From Demequinaceae bacterium (lineage in GTDB: Bacteria > Actinomycetota > Actinomycetes > Actinomycetales > Demequinaceae): a DNA stretch of 64,000 nt. The translations under genes and the position numbers were made by a program. Under the pieces are notes generated by a model. That model ran no database searches, had not been told where the DNA came from, and saw nothing but the letters and a program-made list of their open reading frames with translations. The stretch covers positions 124,001 to 188,000 of the forward strand of contig JAFGBM010000005.1 in the NCBI GenBank assembly GCA_016933155.1. The letters are read 5' to 3'. Every line of letters starts with the position of its first letter. The stretch's first letter is position 1. Of this stretch, positions 23,973-32,756 are shown in pieces.

Positions 23973-24775
23973 TGGACGCCGATGGAGGACGGGCGCTCGC
24001 GGTCGGGATGCGTGAGGGGGTCTGGGACCCGCCAGGGGAGCCTCCGATCGTCTTGCTTCATGCCTTCCCCCTGGATTCTCGGATGTGGGGCGCCTTGGCG
24101 GAGGATCTCATCCAGCGCGGAGTGGGCGTCCTCGGCCTCGATTACCCCGGATTCGGAAAGACCCCGTTCTGGTCGGACGTTCCGCCTTCGATCGACGCGA
24201 TAGCGGATGCCGCCGTCGCAGCCCTGGAGGGCATCGGGGTGGCCAGGGCTCACTGGGTCGGATGCTCGATGGGGGGATACGTCGCGCTCGCTGTCATCGA
24301 GCGGCACCCGGATGCGGTGACGGGACTCGGGCTCATCGACACGAGGTCCACGGCTGACGACGAAGCCAGGCGGGAGGCGAGACTCCGGACGGCGGATGCA
24401 ACGGAAAGCCTGTCCCGGCTCTCGGATCCAGAGGGTTTGGCGGAGTCGCTCATTGGGCTTGAGGGCGAGGCGAGACGACCGGTCGTCGAGAAGGCGGCGG
24501 CGATCATTGCCGAGGCTGACCCGGTCGCGGTCGCCTGGGGGCAGAGGGCGATGGCCGCCCGTCCCGACCGTACGGGGGTGCTGCGGGGATTCACGGGGTC
24601 CTCGGTCGTCGTGTGGGGGGAGAGGGACACCGTGAGCGACTTCGGCGAGGCCGAAACGATGGCGGAGCCCCTCGGCGTCTCCGTGACGCGTATCGCCGGG
24701 GTGGGTCACCTCAGCCCCATCGAGGCTCCCTCCGCCGTCGCGGACGCCCTCGTGTCCCTCCGGCGGCAGGCCTAG
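23969..24775 (+). CDS. alpha/beta hydrolase
   Basis: 268 residues. Oxyanion region LLHAFPLDSRMW, nucleophile elbow GCSMGGYVAL, and catalytic His in GVGHLSPIEAP are those of esterase or lactonase-type hydrolases (AB hydrolase_1). A lid region with DARREARLRTADA-like helices lies between. ATG 23969 overlaps the upstream stop. The TAG stop interlocks with that of the convergent gene in CTAG (24772-24775). Physiological substrate unknown. Confidence 0.85.
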   Translation: MMDADGGRALAVGMREGVWDPPGEPPIVLLHAFPLDSRMWGALAEDLIQRGVGVLGLDYPGFGKTPFWSDVPPSIDAIADAAVAALEGIGVARAHWVGCSMGGYVALAVIERHPDAVTGLGLIDTRSTADDEARREARLRTADATESLSRLSDPEGLAESLIGLEGEARRPVVEKAAAIIAEADPVAVAWGQRAMAARPDRTGVLRGFTGSSVVVWGERDTVSDFGEAETMAEPLGVSVTRIAGVGHLSPIEAPSAVADALVSLRRQA

Positions 24776-25212
24776 GGAAAGTCTGCTCCGGCCATGAGGC
24801 GCTTCTCCAGGGCGTCCGGCAAAGGCATGGACTCCCCGTCCCTCGCCCCCCGACCGAGTTCCATCGGCGGGTCGCTCGGGGTCAGGGACACCTCTTTGAA
24901 TCGGGATACGAGGCTAGCGGGAGCGGAGAGCACGTAGAAGAGCCCCTCGGCGTCCACCCCGACGGAAAGGTCCCGACGGAGGTACCACCCCTCGACGGTG
25001 GTCCGATACCGGGCCGCGCCGTCGTAGGAGCGGGCCTTCAGCCGGGTGGTGGGGATCCCGGCCGCGATCGCACGGGAGACGAACTCCTTGATGAGCCCAG
25101 ACGCCTTGCGGCTTTCGGCCGCCCTGGCCCTGGCGAGAGCCCGGGCATGGGAGACGATCCGATCCTCGCGTGGATCGGGGGCTTCGGGTTGCGTACCGCC
25201 TGGGGCGGTCAC
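24772..25212 (-). CDS. conserved protein coupled to the coiled-coil gene
   Basis: 146 residues, no membrane segment. An Ala/Arg-rich helical N-terminus (ALARARAAESRKASGLIKEF) leads to an alpha/beta part (TTVEGWYLRRDLSVGVDAEGLFYVLSAP, then an acidic tail). The GTG at 25212 overlaps the stop of the upstream gene (GTGA), so it is co-translated with the FilP-like protein. No family name recognised; a partner or regulator of the coiled-coil protein is possible but unproved. Confidence 0.75.
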   Translation of the reverse strand: MTAPGGTQPEAPDPREDRIVSHARALARARAAESRKASGLIKEFVSRAIAAGIPTTRLKARSYDGAARYRTTVEGWYLRRDLSVGVDAEGLFYVLSAPASLVSRFKEVSLTPSDPPMELGRGARDGESMPLPDALEKRLMAGADFP

Positions 25213-26750
25213 GGGGTCTGGCCGGTTCCGGCTTCCCGGTCGTCGTCTTCGGCGGCTTGGGTGCGAAGTTCGCCCGTCGATGGGGCGAATCCCGGCCGGA
25301 TCTGGCCGAGCTCGTCGGCGGGTTGGCTCTCGAGTTCCGCCTCGGCCGGGGCATCGGGTTCGTCCGATGCGGGCCCGTCCGAGGCAGGCTCGCTCAACTG
25401 GGGCTCGTCGGATATGGGTCCGAACGGCGCACCCTCCAGGGACCACTCCGTCGGCTCCTCGGCGGGAGCATCGTCCACCGGCCATTCCGCCGTTTCCTCG
25501 GCCGAATCCGCGAGGCCGGAGTCATCGGCTCCGGGCATCCGAGAGGCAACGAGGGGGGGCAGCGCGGGGGGGACCGGCATGTTGGCCGGACGCGCCGTCG
25601 GGTCCGTCGTGAGGAGGACCCGCAATTCGTCGAGATACGAGGTGATGGATTCCCGCTGGCGGTTGAGCTCGTCGACGTCTCTCTGGGCGATTGCTCGTTC
25701 GCGTTCGGCGTCGGTGACGGCCTCGCTCATGATCTTCTCGGCGTGCTCACGGGCCTCGGCGATGATCTCGTCGGCGTTCTTCCTGGCGTTGCCAAGGAGG
25801 GTCTCGGCGTGGCTCTCGGCCTCGACTCTGGCCGCCTCGCCCCGCTCGATCGCCATCCGCATCCGCTGCTCCGCCTCGTTCGCCCGCTCCTGGGCGTCGG
25901 ACACCAACTTGTCGTACTCGGCGTTGGCCTCGTCGTAGCGGACCTTGAGGATGCGCTCGGTGTCCTCCTTCTTCTGGGCGGCCTCCACCTGGAGGTCCTC
26001 CCGGATCCGAAGCGTCTCCTGGCGGGCCTTGTCACGGTCGGACCTGGCCTCGTCGAGCATGCGTTCGGCCGACGTCTTCGCATCCGCGAGGATGCGCTCG
26101 GCCTGGGCCTTGGATTCCTCCTCGCGCTCCTGGGCCTCGCGCTGGCTGGCGACCTTGAGCTCGGTCGCTTCCCGCTCCGCGGTGGCCCGGAGGGCGGCGA
26201 TCTCGCGCTCGAGGGTGGCCTTCTTCTCGGTGACCTCGGCTTCGAGCGCGGAACGTGTGGTCTCGACCTCTCGCTTGGTGTTCGCGAGGAGTTCGCTCGT
26301 CTCTTTCTCCGTCGTCTCCTTGAGGGCGGCGGCCTCCCTTTCGGAGGAGGTCTTGAGAAGGTCGGCCTCGCGGCGGGCCTGGGTGAGGAGTTCGCCGACT
26401 TCATTGTCCGCGCGGGCGCGAAGCTGCTGGGCCGCCAAATTCGCCCGGGCCACCGTCTCTTGGGCGTGGGTGTTCGCTCTGGCAAGCACGTCGGCCGATT
26501 GTTCCTCGGCCGAGCGCAGAAGCTGCTCGACCCGAGTCCCGAGGCCGGTGTAGGTGGGCTTGCCGGTTTCCTTGAGGGTCTCCTGGGTGGATTCCAGTTC
26601 GGATCGGAGCCTCTCCGCCTCGCGTCGGACCGATTCGGTCTCGGCCCTGGCGTCCCGGATCTGGTCTTCCATCTGTCCGAGGTACGCCGCCACGGCGTCG
26701 CGGTCGTAGCCGCGCATCGTGATCGGGAACGGCGTGTTCGCTTCCGACAT
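25209..26750 (-). CDS. DivIVA-like / FilP-type coiled-coil protein
   Basis: 513 residues. Starts with a DivIVA-style membrane-targeting motif (MRGYDRDAVAAYLGQM), then the actinobacterial signature YTGLGTRVEQLLRSAEEQ, followed by about 300 residues of almost unbroken Ala/Glu/Arg coiled coil (to residue 370), and an acidic Pro/Glu/Ser-rich tail. This is the layout of Streptomyces FilP/Scy-like proteins and other polar-growth scaffolds. AGGAGC precedes ATG 26750. Likely role: cytoskeletal scaffold for cell shape or polar growth. Confidence 0.85.
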   Translation of the reverse strand: MSEANTPFPITMRGYDRDAVAAYLGQMEDQIRDARAETESVRREAERLRSELESTQETLKETGKPTYTGLGTRVEQLLRSAEEQSADVLARANTHAQETVARANLAAQQLRARADNEVGELLTQARREADLLKTSSEREAAALKETTEKETSELLANTKREVETTRSALEAEVTEKKATLEREIAALRATAEREATELKVASQREAQEREEESKAQAERILADAKTSAERMLDEARSDRDKARQETLRIREDLQVEAAQKKEDTERILKVRYDEANAEYDKLVSDAQERANEAEQRMRMAIERGEAARVEAESHAETLLGNARKNADEIIAEAREHAEKIMSEAVTDAERERAIAQRDVDELNRQRESITSYLDELRVLLTTDPTARPANMPVPPALPPLVASRMPGADDSGLADSAEETAEWPVDDAPAEEPTEWSLEGAPFGPISDEPQLSEPASDGPASDEPDAPAEAELESQPADELGQIRPGFAPSTGELRTQAAEDDDREAGTGQTP

Positions 26751-26785
26751 GGCTGCTCCTTCTCGGGCAGGGGTCACTTGCTCCC

Positions 26786-26814
26786 AGGGTAGTGGGCGGA
26801 GGGGGACGCCACAA
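26786..26814 (-). promoter_or_regulatory. promoter of the coiled-coil gene
   Basis: Minus-strand -35 TTGTGG (26814-26809) and -10 TACCCT (26791-26786) separated by 17 bases. The start codon at 26750 with AGGAGC gives a leader of about 30 bases. Confidence 0.5.
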
Positions 26815-26878
26815 CGCAACCTACCCGGTGTGGCCGAACCTTGAGAGGCTAGAGTAGTGATCCGAGCGAGGGAGAAAA

Positions 26879-27487
26879 GTGATTCGCAGGCTCATCGGCC
26901 CGGTCCTGGGCGCCATCGGACTCGTAGCTGTCGTCGTCGGCGGCCTGGGCCTGTTGCTGCGGCCACCGCCGGTCGACCACCCTACGGCGATCGTGGATAC
27001 CACCGCAGTCGTCATCCCTCCCGCCGTCCTTGCCCTGGAGGGGCTTGGGGAGATCGCCATCACGGCGCCGGGGGCCTTCGACATCCGGACGGCCCGTCCG
27101 TCCGATGCCTACGCCTGGGTCGCGACCGTCGACACGAGCGTGGTCAGGGGCCTGGCGTCGTGGGAGGATCTTCGGATCGACCATGCGGGGTCGGCGACGG
27201 GGGCGATTCCGGATTTCCCCGGAGACCTCTGGCGGGAGTGGTGGCTGTTCTTCGAGGAGACGACCATCGAGGCGTCCGAGGTCGAACCCGGCCTGGCGAT
27301 GCTCATCGTCTCGGGTTCCGACGCCCCCATCGGGGAGATCACGTTCACCGTGACCCATGATCGGGGCAACGGCTGGGCGTGGCCGGTTCTCACCGGCGGG
27401 TTGGGCTCGGTCGCAGTCGGGTTGGGGTTCATCATTATGGGTCTCCTTCAGACTCGGCCGCGGGCCTCGAAGGGGGTGGAGGCATGA
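26879..27487 (+). CDS. membrane protein of unknown function
   Basis: 202 residues with a signal-anchor helix (about 5-27) and a second helix near the C-terminus (about 172-190); the roughly 140 residues between should be outside the cell. No known domain. The GTG at 26879 is preceded by GAGGGAGA; TAGAGT at 26850-26855 is the likely -10. It overlaps the following lipoprotein gene by ATGA, so the two may form a complex. Confidence 0.7.
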   Translation: MIRRLIGPVLGAIGLVAVVVGGLGLLLRPPPVDHPTAIVDTTAVVIPPAVLALEGLGEIAITAPGAFDIRTARPSDAYAWVATVDTSVVRGLASWEDLRIDHAGSATGAIPDFPGDLWREWWLFFEETTIEASEVEPGLAMLIVSGSDAPIGEITFTVTHDRGNGWAWPVLTGGLGSVAVGLGFIIMGLLQTRPRASKGVEA

Positions 27488-28470
27488 CCGCACGTCTCAG
27501 ACCTCTGGCGGCGATGGCGGCCGGGGCGGCAGCACTCGCCCTCACGGCTTGTTCCGTCCCGGTTCCGGAGCCGACAGCTACCCCATCTCCTGAGGCGCAT
27601 TCCGCCCTCCTCCAGCATCAGGCCGAACGGATTTCCCGGCTGACCTTCGAGGAGGTAACCGCCGCGGATGACGCTCAGGATGCCGGGTTCTTCGACGCCC
27701 GCGTCGGGGAGATCGTCGAAGAGATCAGGGCCGCGGAGTATGTGGTGGCGGCGAAGGGAGGAGCTGATCCCGACGTCCTCCCCAGCGAGATCCAAGCGTT
27801 CTACACGACCGATTCCGACACCTGGCCCCGGGCTTTAGTCGCCGTGACCGTTGCGGCGGACGCCACCCATACCCCCGTCGTCCTCACCTGGGTGCAGGAC
27901 GGCCCCGGCGACCCCTACGAACTGCGGGCCTGGGCTCACATGGTCCCGGGAGGGGTGCTTTCGGCGATGCCGGAGGCGTCCGTCGGCGCCGCGCAACTCC
28001 CGCTCGATGCGACGGGCTTCACGCTCACCCCGGCGGAGGCGATCGATCAGTACGTGGCCCTCCTGAACGAGGGAGGCGATGGGGAACTCGATGCCGTCTT
28101 CGCCCCGGATCCCTACCGGGAGGGGATGTTCGAGGCGCGGACGGCCCTGGACAAGAAGGCGAAGGCGCAGAAGGGCGAGTACACCGACACCGTGACGGCG
28201 AGGGTGGAGGACTCCTTCGTCCTGGCCGACGCGGAGGGTGGTGCCCTGGTGTTTCTTCGGCTGGAGGTGGTCTCCGACGCTTCGGTCTCCGGCGGAGCGA
28301 AGCTCACCCTCAACGCGGGGGACAAAGCCCTCCTCACGGGCACCTTGGGGTCCCGCGTCGTGTACCGCTACGAGGATCTCGTCGTCATACGGCTCTGGGC
28401 AGAGGGGGTCGAGGTCCTTCCCACCGTAATCGCGGCCGATCACCACCTCGTCGGGATCGCGACCTCCTAG
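27484..28470 (+). CDS. putative lipoprotein
   Basis: 328 residues. Signal peptide with a clear lipobox LTAC (Cys about 24), then a Pro/Thr-rich spacer and a mixed alpha/beta extracellular region with no recognised domain. ATG 27484 overlaps the preceding stop. The TAG stop interlocks with that of glgB in CTAG (28467-28470). Function unknown. Confidence 0.8.
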   Translation: MTARLRPLAAMAAGAAALALTACSVPVPEPTATPSPEAHSALLQHQAERISRLTFEEVTAADDAQDAGFFDARVGEIVEEIRAAEYVVAAKGGADPDVLPSEIQAFYTTDSDTWPRALVAVTVAADATHTPVVLTWVQDGPGDPYELRAWAHMVPGGVLSAMPEASVGAAQLPLDATGFTLTPAEAIDQYVALLNEGGDGELDAVFAPDPYREGMFEARTALDKKAKAQKGEYTDTVTARVEDSFVLADAEGGALVFLRLEVVSDASVSGGAKLTLNAGDKALLTGTLGSRVVYRYEDLVVIRLWAEGVEVLPTVIAADHHLVGIATS

Positions 28471-30629
28471 CGCACGGGCCGGAACACCACGACCGAGAGC
28501 GGGGGGAGGGTGAACGAGGCCGAGTGCTCCCATCGGCCGGAGGCCTCCTCCTCGACCGCCGCCCGGCTCGGGCCGAGGCCCGCCCCTCCGTACTCGGCTG
28601 AGTCGGTGTCGAGTACCGCTTCCCACGTCCCTCCCGAGGGGAACCCCAGCCGATAGTCCTCGTGGGCGACGTCGGCGAAGTTGCAGGCGACGACGAGCAC
28701 GTTGCCCTTCCTGTCCCGGCGCACGTAGGGAAGGACGCTGTTGGTGGCATCCTCGGGGTCGATCCACTCGAAACCGTAGGGGTCGTAGTCGAGGGCCCAG
28801 AGGGCGGGCGATGAGGCGTAGAGGGCGTTGAGGTCCCTCACGAGCCGGTGGACCCCCGCGTGCAGGGGATCCTCGAGGAGGTCCCAGTCGATGGACCGAG
28901 CCTCCGACCACTCCCTCACCTGGGCGAACTCGCCCCCCATGAAGAGGAGTTGCTTGCCGGGGTGGGTCCACTGATACGCCAGAAGGGACCGCACCCCCGC
29001 CGCCTTCTCGGCGTGCTCGCCCGGCATCTTGCCCCAGAGCGACCCCTTCTCGTGGACCACCTCGTCGTGGCTCAGGGGAAGGAGGAATCGCTCGGAGAAG
29101 GCGTACATCATCGAGAAGGTCACGAGGCCGTGGTGGTGGGTGCGATGGATGGGCTCCTCCCGGAGGTACTTCAGGGTGTCGTTCATCCAGCCCATATTCC
29201 ACTTGAACCCGAATCCCAGACCGCCCGTCGAAGACTCAGCCGTCACCCCCGGCCACGCCGTCGACTCCTCGGCGATCAGCACCGTCCCCGGGCAGAGCTT
29301 GGGGGCGAGGGAGTTGATCTCCTGGAGGAACTCGATGGCGTCGAGATTCTCCCGTCCCCCGTGGATGTTGGGCCGCCACTGGCCGGGCTTACGCGAGTAG
29401 TCGAGGTAGAGCATGGCCGCGACCGCGTCCACCCGGAGCCCATCAGCATGGAACTCCTGGAGCCAATAGAGCGCGTTGGCGACCAGGAAGTTCCTGACCT
29501 CCGGGCGTCCGAAATGGAAGATGAGGGTCCCCCAATCGGGCTGCTCCGCCCGAAGGGGGTCGGGGTGCTCGTACAAGGGGGTGCCGTCGAATCGTGCCAG
29601 GGCCCACTCATCCTTGGGGAAATGCCCGGGGACCCAGTCGAGGAGCACCCCGATGCCGGCCTGGTGGAATCGGTCGACGAGGTACTTGAAGTCATCCGGG
29701 GAACCGTAGCGGGAGGTCGGGGCGTAGTACCCGGTCACCTGGTACCCCCAGGACGGATCGAAGGGGTACTCGGAGACGGGAAGCATCTCGATGTGGGTGA
29801 ACCCCATCTCGGCGACGTAGGCAACCAGTTCGTCGGCGAGCTCGCGGTAATCGAGGCCGTGCTTCCACGAGCCGAGATGGACCTCGTAGATGCTCATGGG
29901 CTCGTCCGCGTTCTTGCGGTCAGCCCTCGCCTCCATCCACTCGCCGTCCCCCCAGTCGTAGGCGGACTCCTCGACGATGGACGCCATCCCGGGCGACCCC
30001 TCCGTTGCCTTCGCCATGGGATCGGCCTTCAGAAGCCAGTGGCCGTCCCTGGAGAGGATCTCGTACTTGTAGTGAGCTCCGGGGCCGACCCCCGGAATGT
30101 ACAGTTCCCAGAGGCCGGAGGCTCCGATGGACCGCATGGCGTGTTCGACCCCGGCCCACTCGTTGAAGTCCCCCACCACCCGGACGGCCCTGGCGCTCGG
30201 GGCCCACACGGCGAAGGCCGTGCCGACGATGTCGCCGAGGGCGGATTCGTGGCGGTGGACATTCGCTCCCAGGACCTGCCAGAGGCGTTGGTGGCGGCCC
30301 TGCCTGATGAGGTGGAGATCCAAATCGCCCAGGGAGGGCAGGAACCGGTACGGGTCGTCCGTGACGACGGATCCGGATGCGTAGGCAGCATGGATCCGGT
30401 AGTCGGAGAGGTCCTCGTCCGGCAGGTGGACAGCCCAGATCCCCTCGTGCTCCTGCTCGGCCGTGTGCATCCCCTCCACCGTCTCGATGGAGACGGAGAT
30501 GGCCGAGGGCTTGAGGACCCGGACGGTTGTGCCCCCGTCCCTCCGGTGAGGTCCCAGGATGTCGTGGGGATCCGAGTGGAGCCCGGCCGCCACCTCGGCC
30601 AGGAGTGCGGGATTGAGGCGGTCAGCCAA
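28467..30629 (-). CDS. glgB: 1,4-alpha-glucan branching enzyme
   Basis: GH13_9 transglycosylase that adds alpha-1,6 branches to glucan made by GlgE, the neighbouring gene. 720 residues: N1 beta domain (HDILGPHRRDGG), CBM48, and catalytic barrel with nucleophile Asp in GLRVDAVAAMLY, acid Glu in LIAEESTAWP, and Asp in LPLSHDEVVHEKGS. The frame runs open upstream, but the best start is TTG 30629, which gives ADRLNPALLAE, has GGAAGG 7 bases before it, and overlaps the glgE stop by 8 bases. Its stop interlocks with a convergent gene. Confidence 0.93.
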   Translation of the reverse strand: MADRLNPALLAEVAAGLHSDPHDILGPHRRDGGTTVRVLKPSAISVSIETVEGMHTAEQEHEGIWAVHLPDEDLSDYRIHAAYASGSVVTDDPYRFLPSLGDLDLHLIRQGRHQRLWQVLGANVHRHESALGDIVGTAFAVWAPSARAVRVVGDFNEWAGVEHAMRSIGASGLWELYIPGVGPGAHYKYEILSRDGHWLLKADPMAKATEGSPGMASIVEESAYDWGDGEWMEARADRKNADEPMSIYEVHLGSWKHGLDYRELADELVAYVAEMGFTHIEMLPVSEYPFDPSWGYQVTGYYAPTSRYGSPDDFKYLVDRFHQAGIGVLLDWVPGHFPKDEWALARFDGTPLYEHPDPLRAEQPDWGTLIFHFGRPEVRNFLVANALYWLQEFHADGLRVDAVAAMLYLDYSRKPGQWRPNIHGGRENLDAIEFLQEINSLAPKLCPGTVLIAEESTAWPGVTAESSTGGLGFGFKWNMGWMNDTLKYLREEPIHRTHHHGLVTFSMMYAFSERFLLPLSHDEVVHEKGSLWGKMPGEHAEKAAGVRSLLAYQWTHPGKQLLFMGGEFAQVREWSEARSIDWDLLEDPLHAGVHRLVRDLNALYASSPALWALDYDPYGFEWIDPEDATNSVLPYVRRDRKGNVLVVACNFADVAHEDYRLGFPSGGTWEAVLDTDSAEYGGAGLGPSRAAVEEEASGRWEHSASFTLPPLSVVVFRPVR

Positions 30630-32655
30630 GGGACTTCCTTCCGGTGGAGCGGTTGGGGCGCTTGTGATGGACCGCCCCCACGATCGCCATCGCCAGGTCG
30701 GGCCCGAGGGAAACGTGGAACTCTGGCCCCCAGGCGAGGTCCGCTCCCGAGAGGGCATCCGTCGCCCCGAAGGGTCCGTCGGGAAGCCCGAAGGCCGTCG
30801 GGTCAAGATAGATCGTGGCCTCCTGGGAGGCTCGGCCGTCGAGGCTGAGGGCGACGACGACGGTGTCGGGTTTGCCCGACGGGGAGTGGGCGGCGTCGAT
30901 GTGCCGGGAATAACACAGCACCGCCGGATTGTCGGTGGTGTGGACGGTCAGGCCGCGCAGGCGTTGGAGGGCCGGGTGGGCCCTGCGCGTGGCGTTGAGG
31001 ATGGTGAGGAGGGCTTCGATCCCGTAATCCTTCGCCCGGGTCCAATCCCTGGGGCGATACTCGTACTTCTCGTTGTTCCTCTGTTCCTCCGCGTCGGGAC
31101 GGGCCTCGTCCTCGACGAGCTCGTACCCGGAGTAAATGCCCCACGAGGGGGAACCGGTGGCGGCCGCGACGGCCCGGGCCGCGAAGACGGGGGCACCGGC
31201 TCCCTGCAGGTCCGGAGTGAGGATGTCCGGGGTCGTGGGGAAGAAGTTCGGGCGCATGAAGAACGATGCCTCCCCGGAGAGTTCCTCGAGGTAGGCGCCG
31301 AGTTCGGGGGCCGTGGGGCGCCAGGTGAAGTACGTCATCGATTGGTGGAACCCGATCTTGGCGAGCGTGTGCATCATCGGGGGTCGGGTGAACGCCTCGG
31401 AGAGGAAGATGACCTCGGGATGGGTCGAGGCGACATCGGCGAGCAGTTCTTCCCAGAATGGGAGGGGCTTGGTATGGGGGTTGTCCATGCGGAAGACCGT
31501 CACGCCCGCATCGATCCACACCTCAAGGATCCGGCGGACCTCGCGAAGGATCCCCTCGGGATCCCGCTCGAAGCTGAGGGGATAGATGTCGTGATACTTC
31601 TTGGGGGGATTCTCGGCGTAGGCGATCGAACCGTCGGCGCGGGTCGAGAACCACTCGGGATGCTCCCGGACCCACGGGTGGTCGGGGGAGCACTGAAGAG
31701 CGATGTCGAGTGCCACCTCGAGCCCACGACCACGCGCAGCGGCGACGAATGCCCAGAAATCCTCCATCGTGCCCAGGTCGGGGTGGACGGCGTCGTGGCC
31801 GCCATCTGCAGATCCGATGGCGTAGGGGCTTCCGGGATCGGTGGAAGATGCCGTGAGGGCGTTGTCCGGCCCCTTGCGGTATGTCGAACCGATGGGGTGG
31901 ATGGGGGTGAGGTAGACGACGTCGAAGCCCATGGCCGCGATGGCGGGAAGGCGCCGGGCGGCCGTCTCGAACGTTCCTGAGGTCCATCGGCCGGTCGCCG
32001 GATCCTGGACGGCCCCCTCCGACCGCGGGAAGAACTCGTACCAGGCACTGAAGAGGGCCCTCTCGCGATCCACCCTGAGGGGGTACTCCCGGGAAGGGGT
32101 GACTGAGTCGCGAAGCGGGGCCTCGGCCAGGGCGGCGCAGACGGCGGGGGTGAGGGCGAGATCGAGGCAGGCGGCGGGGTCCGTCGTGGGGTCCCGGAGG
32201 ACGGCGACGGCGGAGGTGAGGGCTTTCCGCTGGGCGGCGGGACGGTCGACTTCGTCGCGTGCCCGCTCGAGAATGGCCGCGCCCTCGGCCAGCACCAGGG
32301 CCGCGTCGGTTCCGGTGGGGAGCTTGACGGCAGCTGTGTGCTCCCAGGAGCCGACCGGGTCCGCCCATCCCTCGACCCGGAACGAGTGCTCCCCCTCAAC
32401 TGAGGGGATGAAGTGGGCTCGGAAAAGGGCGATCCCGGGATTGGCGGCGTCCATGGGAAGGGTCGTCACCGTCCCATCGGGAAGGGTGATGACGACCGTG
32501 GCCCCGACCATGCCATGCCCTTCGCGGAAGACGGTCGCCGTGATGGGGACCGCTTCACCCACGACGGCCTTGGCCGACCAGCGCCCCTCCTCGAGGGAAG
32601 GCCCGACGGAGACCACGGCGATGCGACCGATGGCACTCATGCCGGGGGAACCCAT
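30622..32655 (-). CDS. glgE: alpha-1,4-glucan:maltose-1-phosphate maltosyltransferase
   Basis: GH13_3 enzyme that extends alpha-1,4-glucan with maltose units from maltose-1-phosphate, the last step of the trehalose-to-glucan pathway. 677 residues. Catalytic Asp in VFRMDNPHTKP, Glu in VIFLSEAFTRPPMMH, and the substrate-binding YFTWRPTAPEL stretch match the Streptomyces and mycobacterial enzymes. Start ATG 32655 lies six bases after a -10 TAAGTT; a second ATG at 32640 is possible. The stop overlaps glgB. Trehalose synthase and maltokinase genes are not in the window. Confidence 0.95.
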   Translation of the reverse strand: MGSPGMSAIGRIAVVSVGPSLEEGRWSAKAVVGEAVPITATVFREGHGMVGATVVITLPDGTVTTLPMDAANPGIALFRAHFIPSVEGEHSFRVEGWADPVGSWEHTAAVKLPTGTDAALVLAEGAAILERARDEVDRPAAQRKALTSAVAVLRDPTTDPAACLDLALTPAVCAALAEAPLRDSVTPSREYPLRVDRERALFSAWYEFFPRSEGAVQDPATGRWTSGTFETAARRLPAIAAMGFDVVYLTPIHPIGSTYRKGPDNALTASSTDPGSPYAIGSADGGHDAVHPDLGTMEDFWAFVAAARGRGLEVALDIALQCSPDHPWVREHPEWFSTRADGSIAYAENPPKKYHDIYPLSFERDPEGILREVRRILEVWIDAGVTVFRMDNPHTKPLPFWEELLADVASTHPEVIFLSEAFTRPPMMHTLAKIGFHQSMTYFTWRPTAPELGAYLEELSGEASFFMRPNFFPTTPDILTPDLQGAGAPVFAARAVAAATGSPSWGIYSGYELVEDEARPDAEEQRNNEKYEYRPRDWTRAKDYGIEALLTILNATRRAHPALQRLRGLTVHTTDNPAVLCYSRHIDAAHSPSGKPDTVVVALSLDGRASQEATIYLDPTAFGLPDGPFGATDALSGADLAWGPEFHVSLGPDLAMAIVGAVHHKRPNRSTGRKSLG

Positions 32656-32667
32656 ATGCCGAACTTA
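32656..32667 (-). promoter_or_regulatory. leaderless promoter -10 of glgE
   Basis: Minus-strand TAAGTT (32667-32662), six bases, then ATG 32655. This supports the upstream ATG as the glgE start. Confidence 0.5.
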
Positions 32668-32744
32668 CCGGGCGAGGGCGCCGGAACGGTAGCGGACGGC
32701 CATCGGGATCGAAAGCCTGGTGGGAGAAGGGTCGCCGTCACGAG

Positions 32745-32756
32745 TAACCTCGTATC
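32745..32756 (+). promoter_or_regulatory. leaderless promoter -10 of glgP
   Basis: TAACCT (32745-32750), six bases, then GTG 32757. It diverges from the glgE promoter inside a 101-base intergenic region that could hold a shared regulator site, though no palindrome is obvious. Confidence 0.5.

Noticed and set aside
25170-26792. 540-codon plus-strand frame opposite the coiled-coil gene
   Set aside because: Its leucine/glycine-rich sequence is the complement of Ala/Glu/Arg coiled-coil codons; no start signal.
28848-30848. 666-codon open frame on the plus strand opposite glgB/glgE
   Set aside because: Low-complexity Gly/Val/Arg/Asp translation without motifs, antisense to a clear GH13 enzyme; such frames are expected at this GC content.
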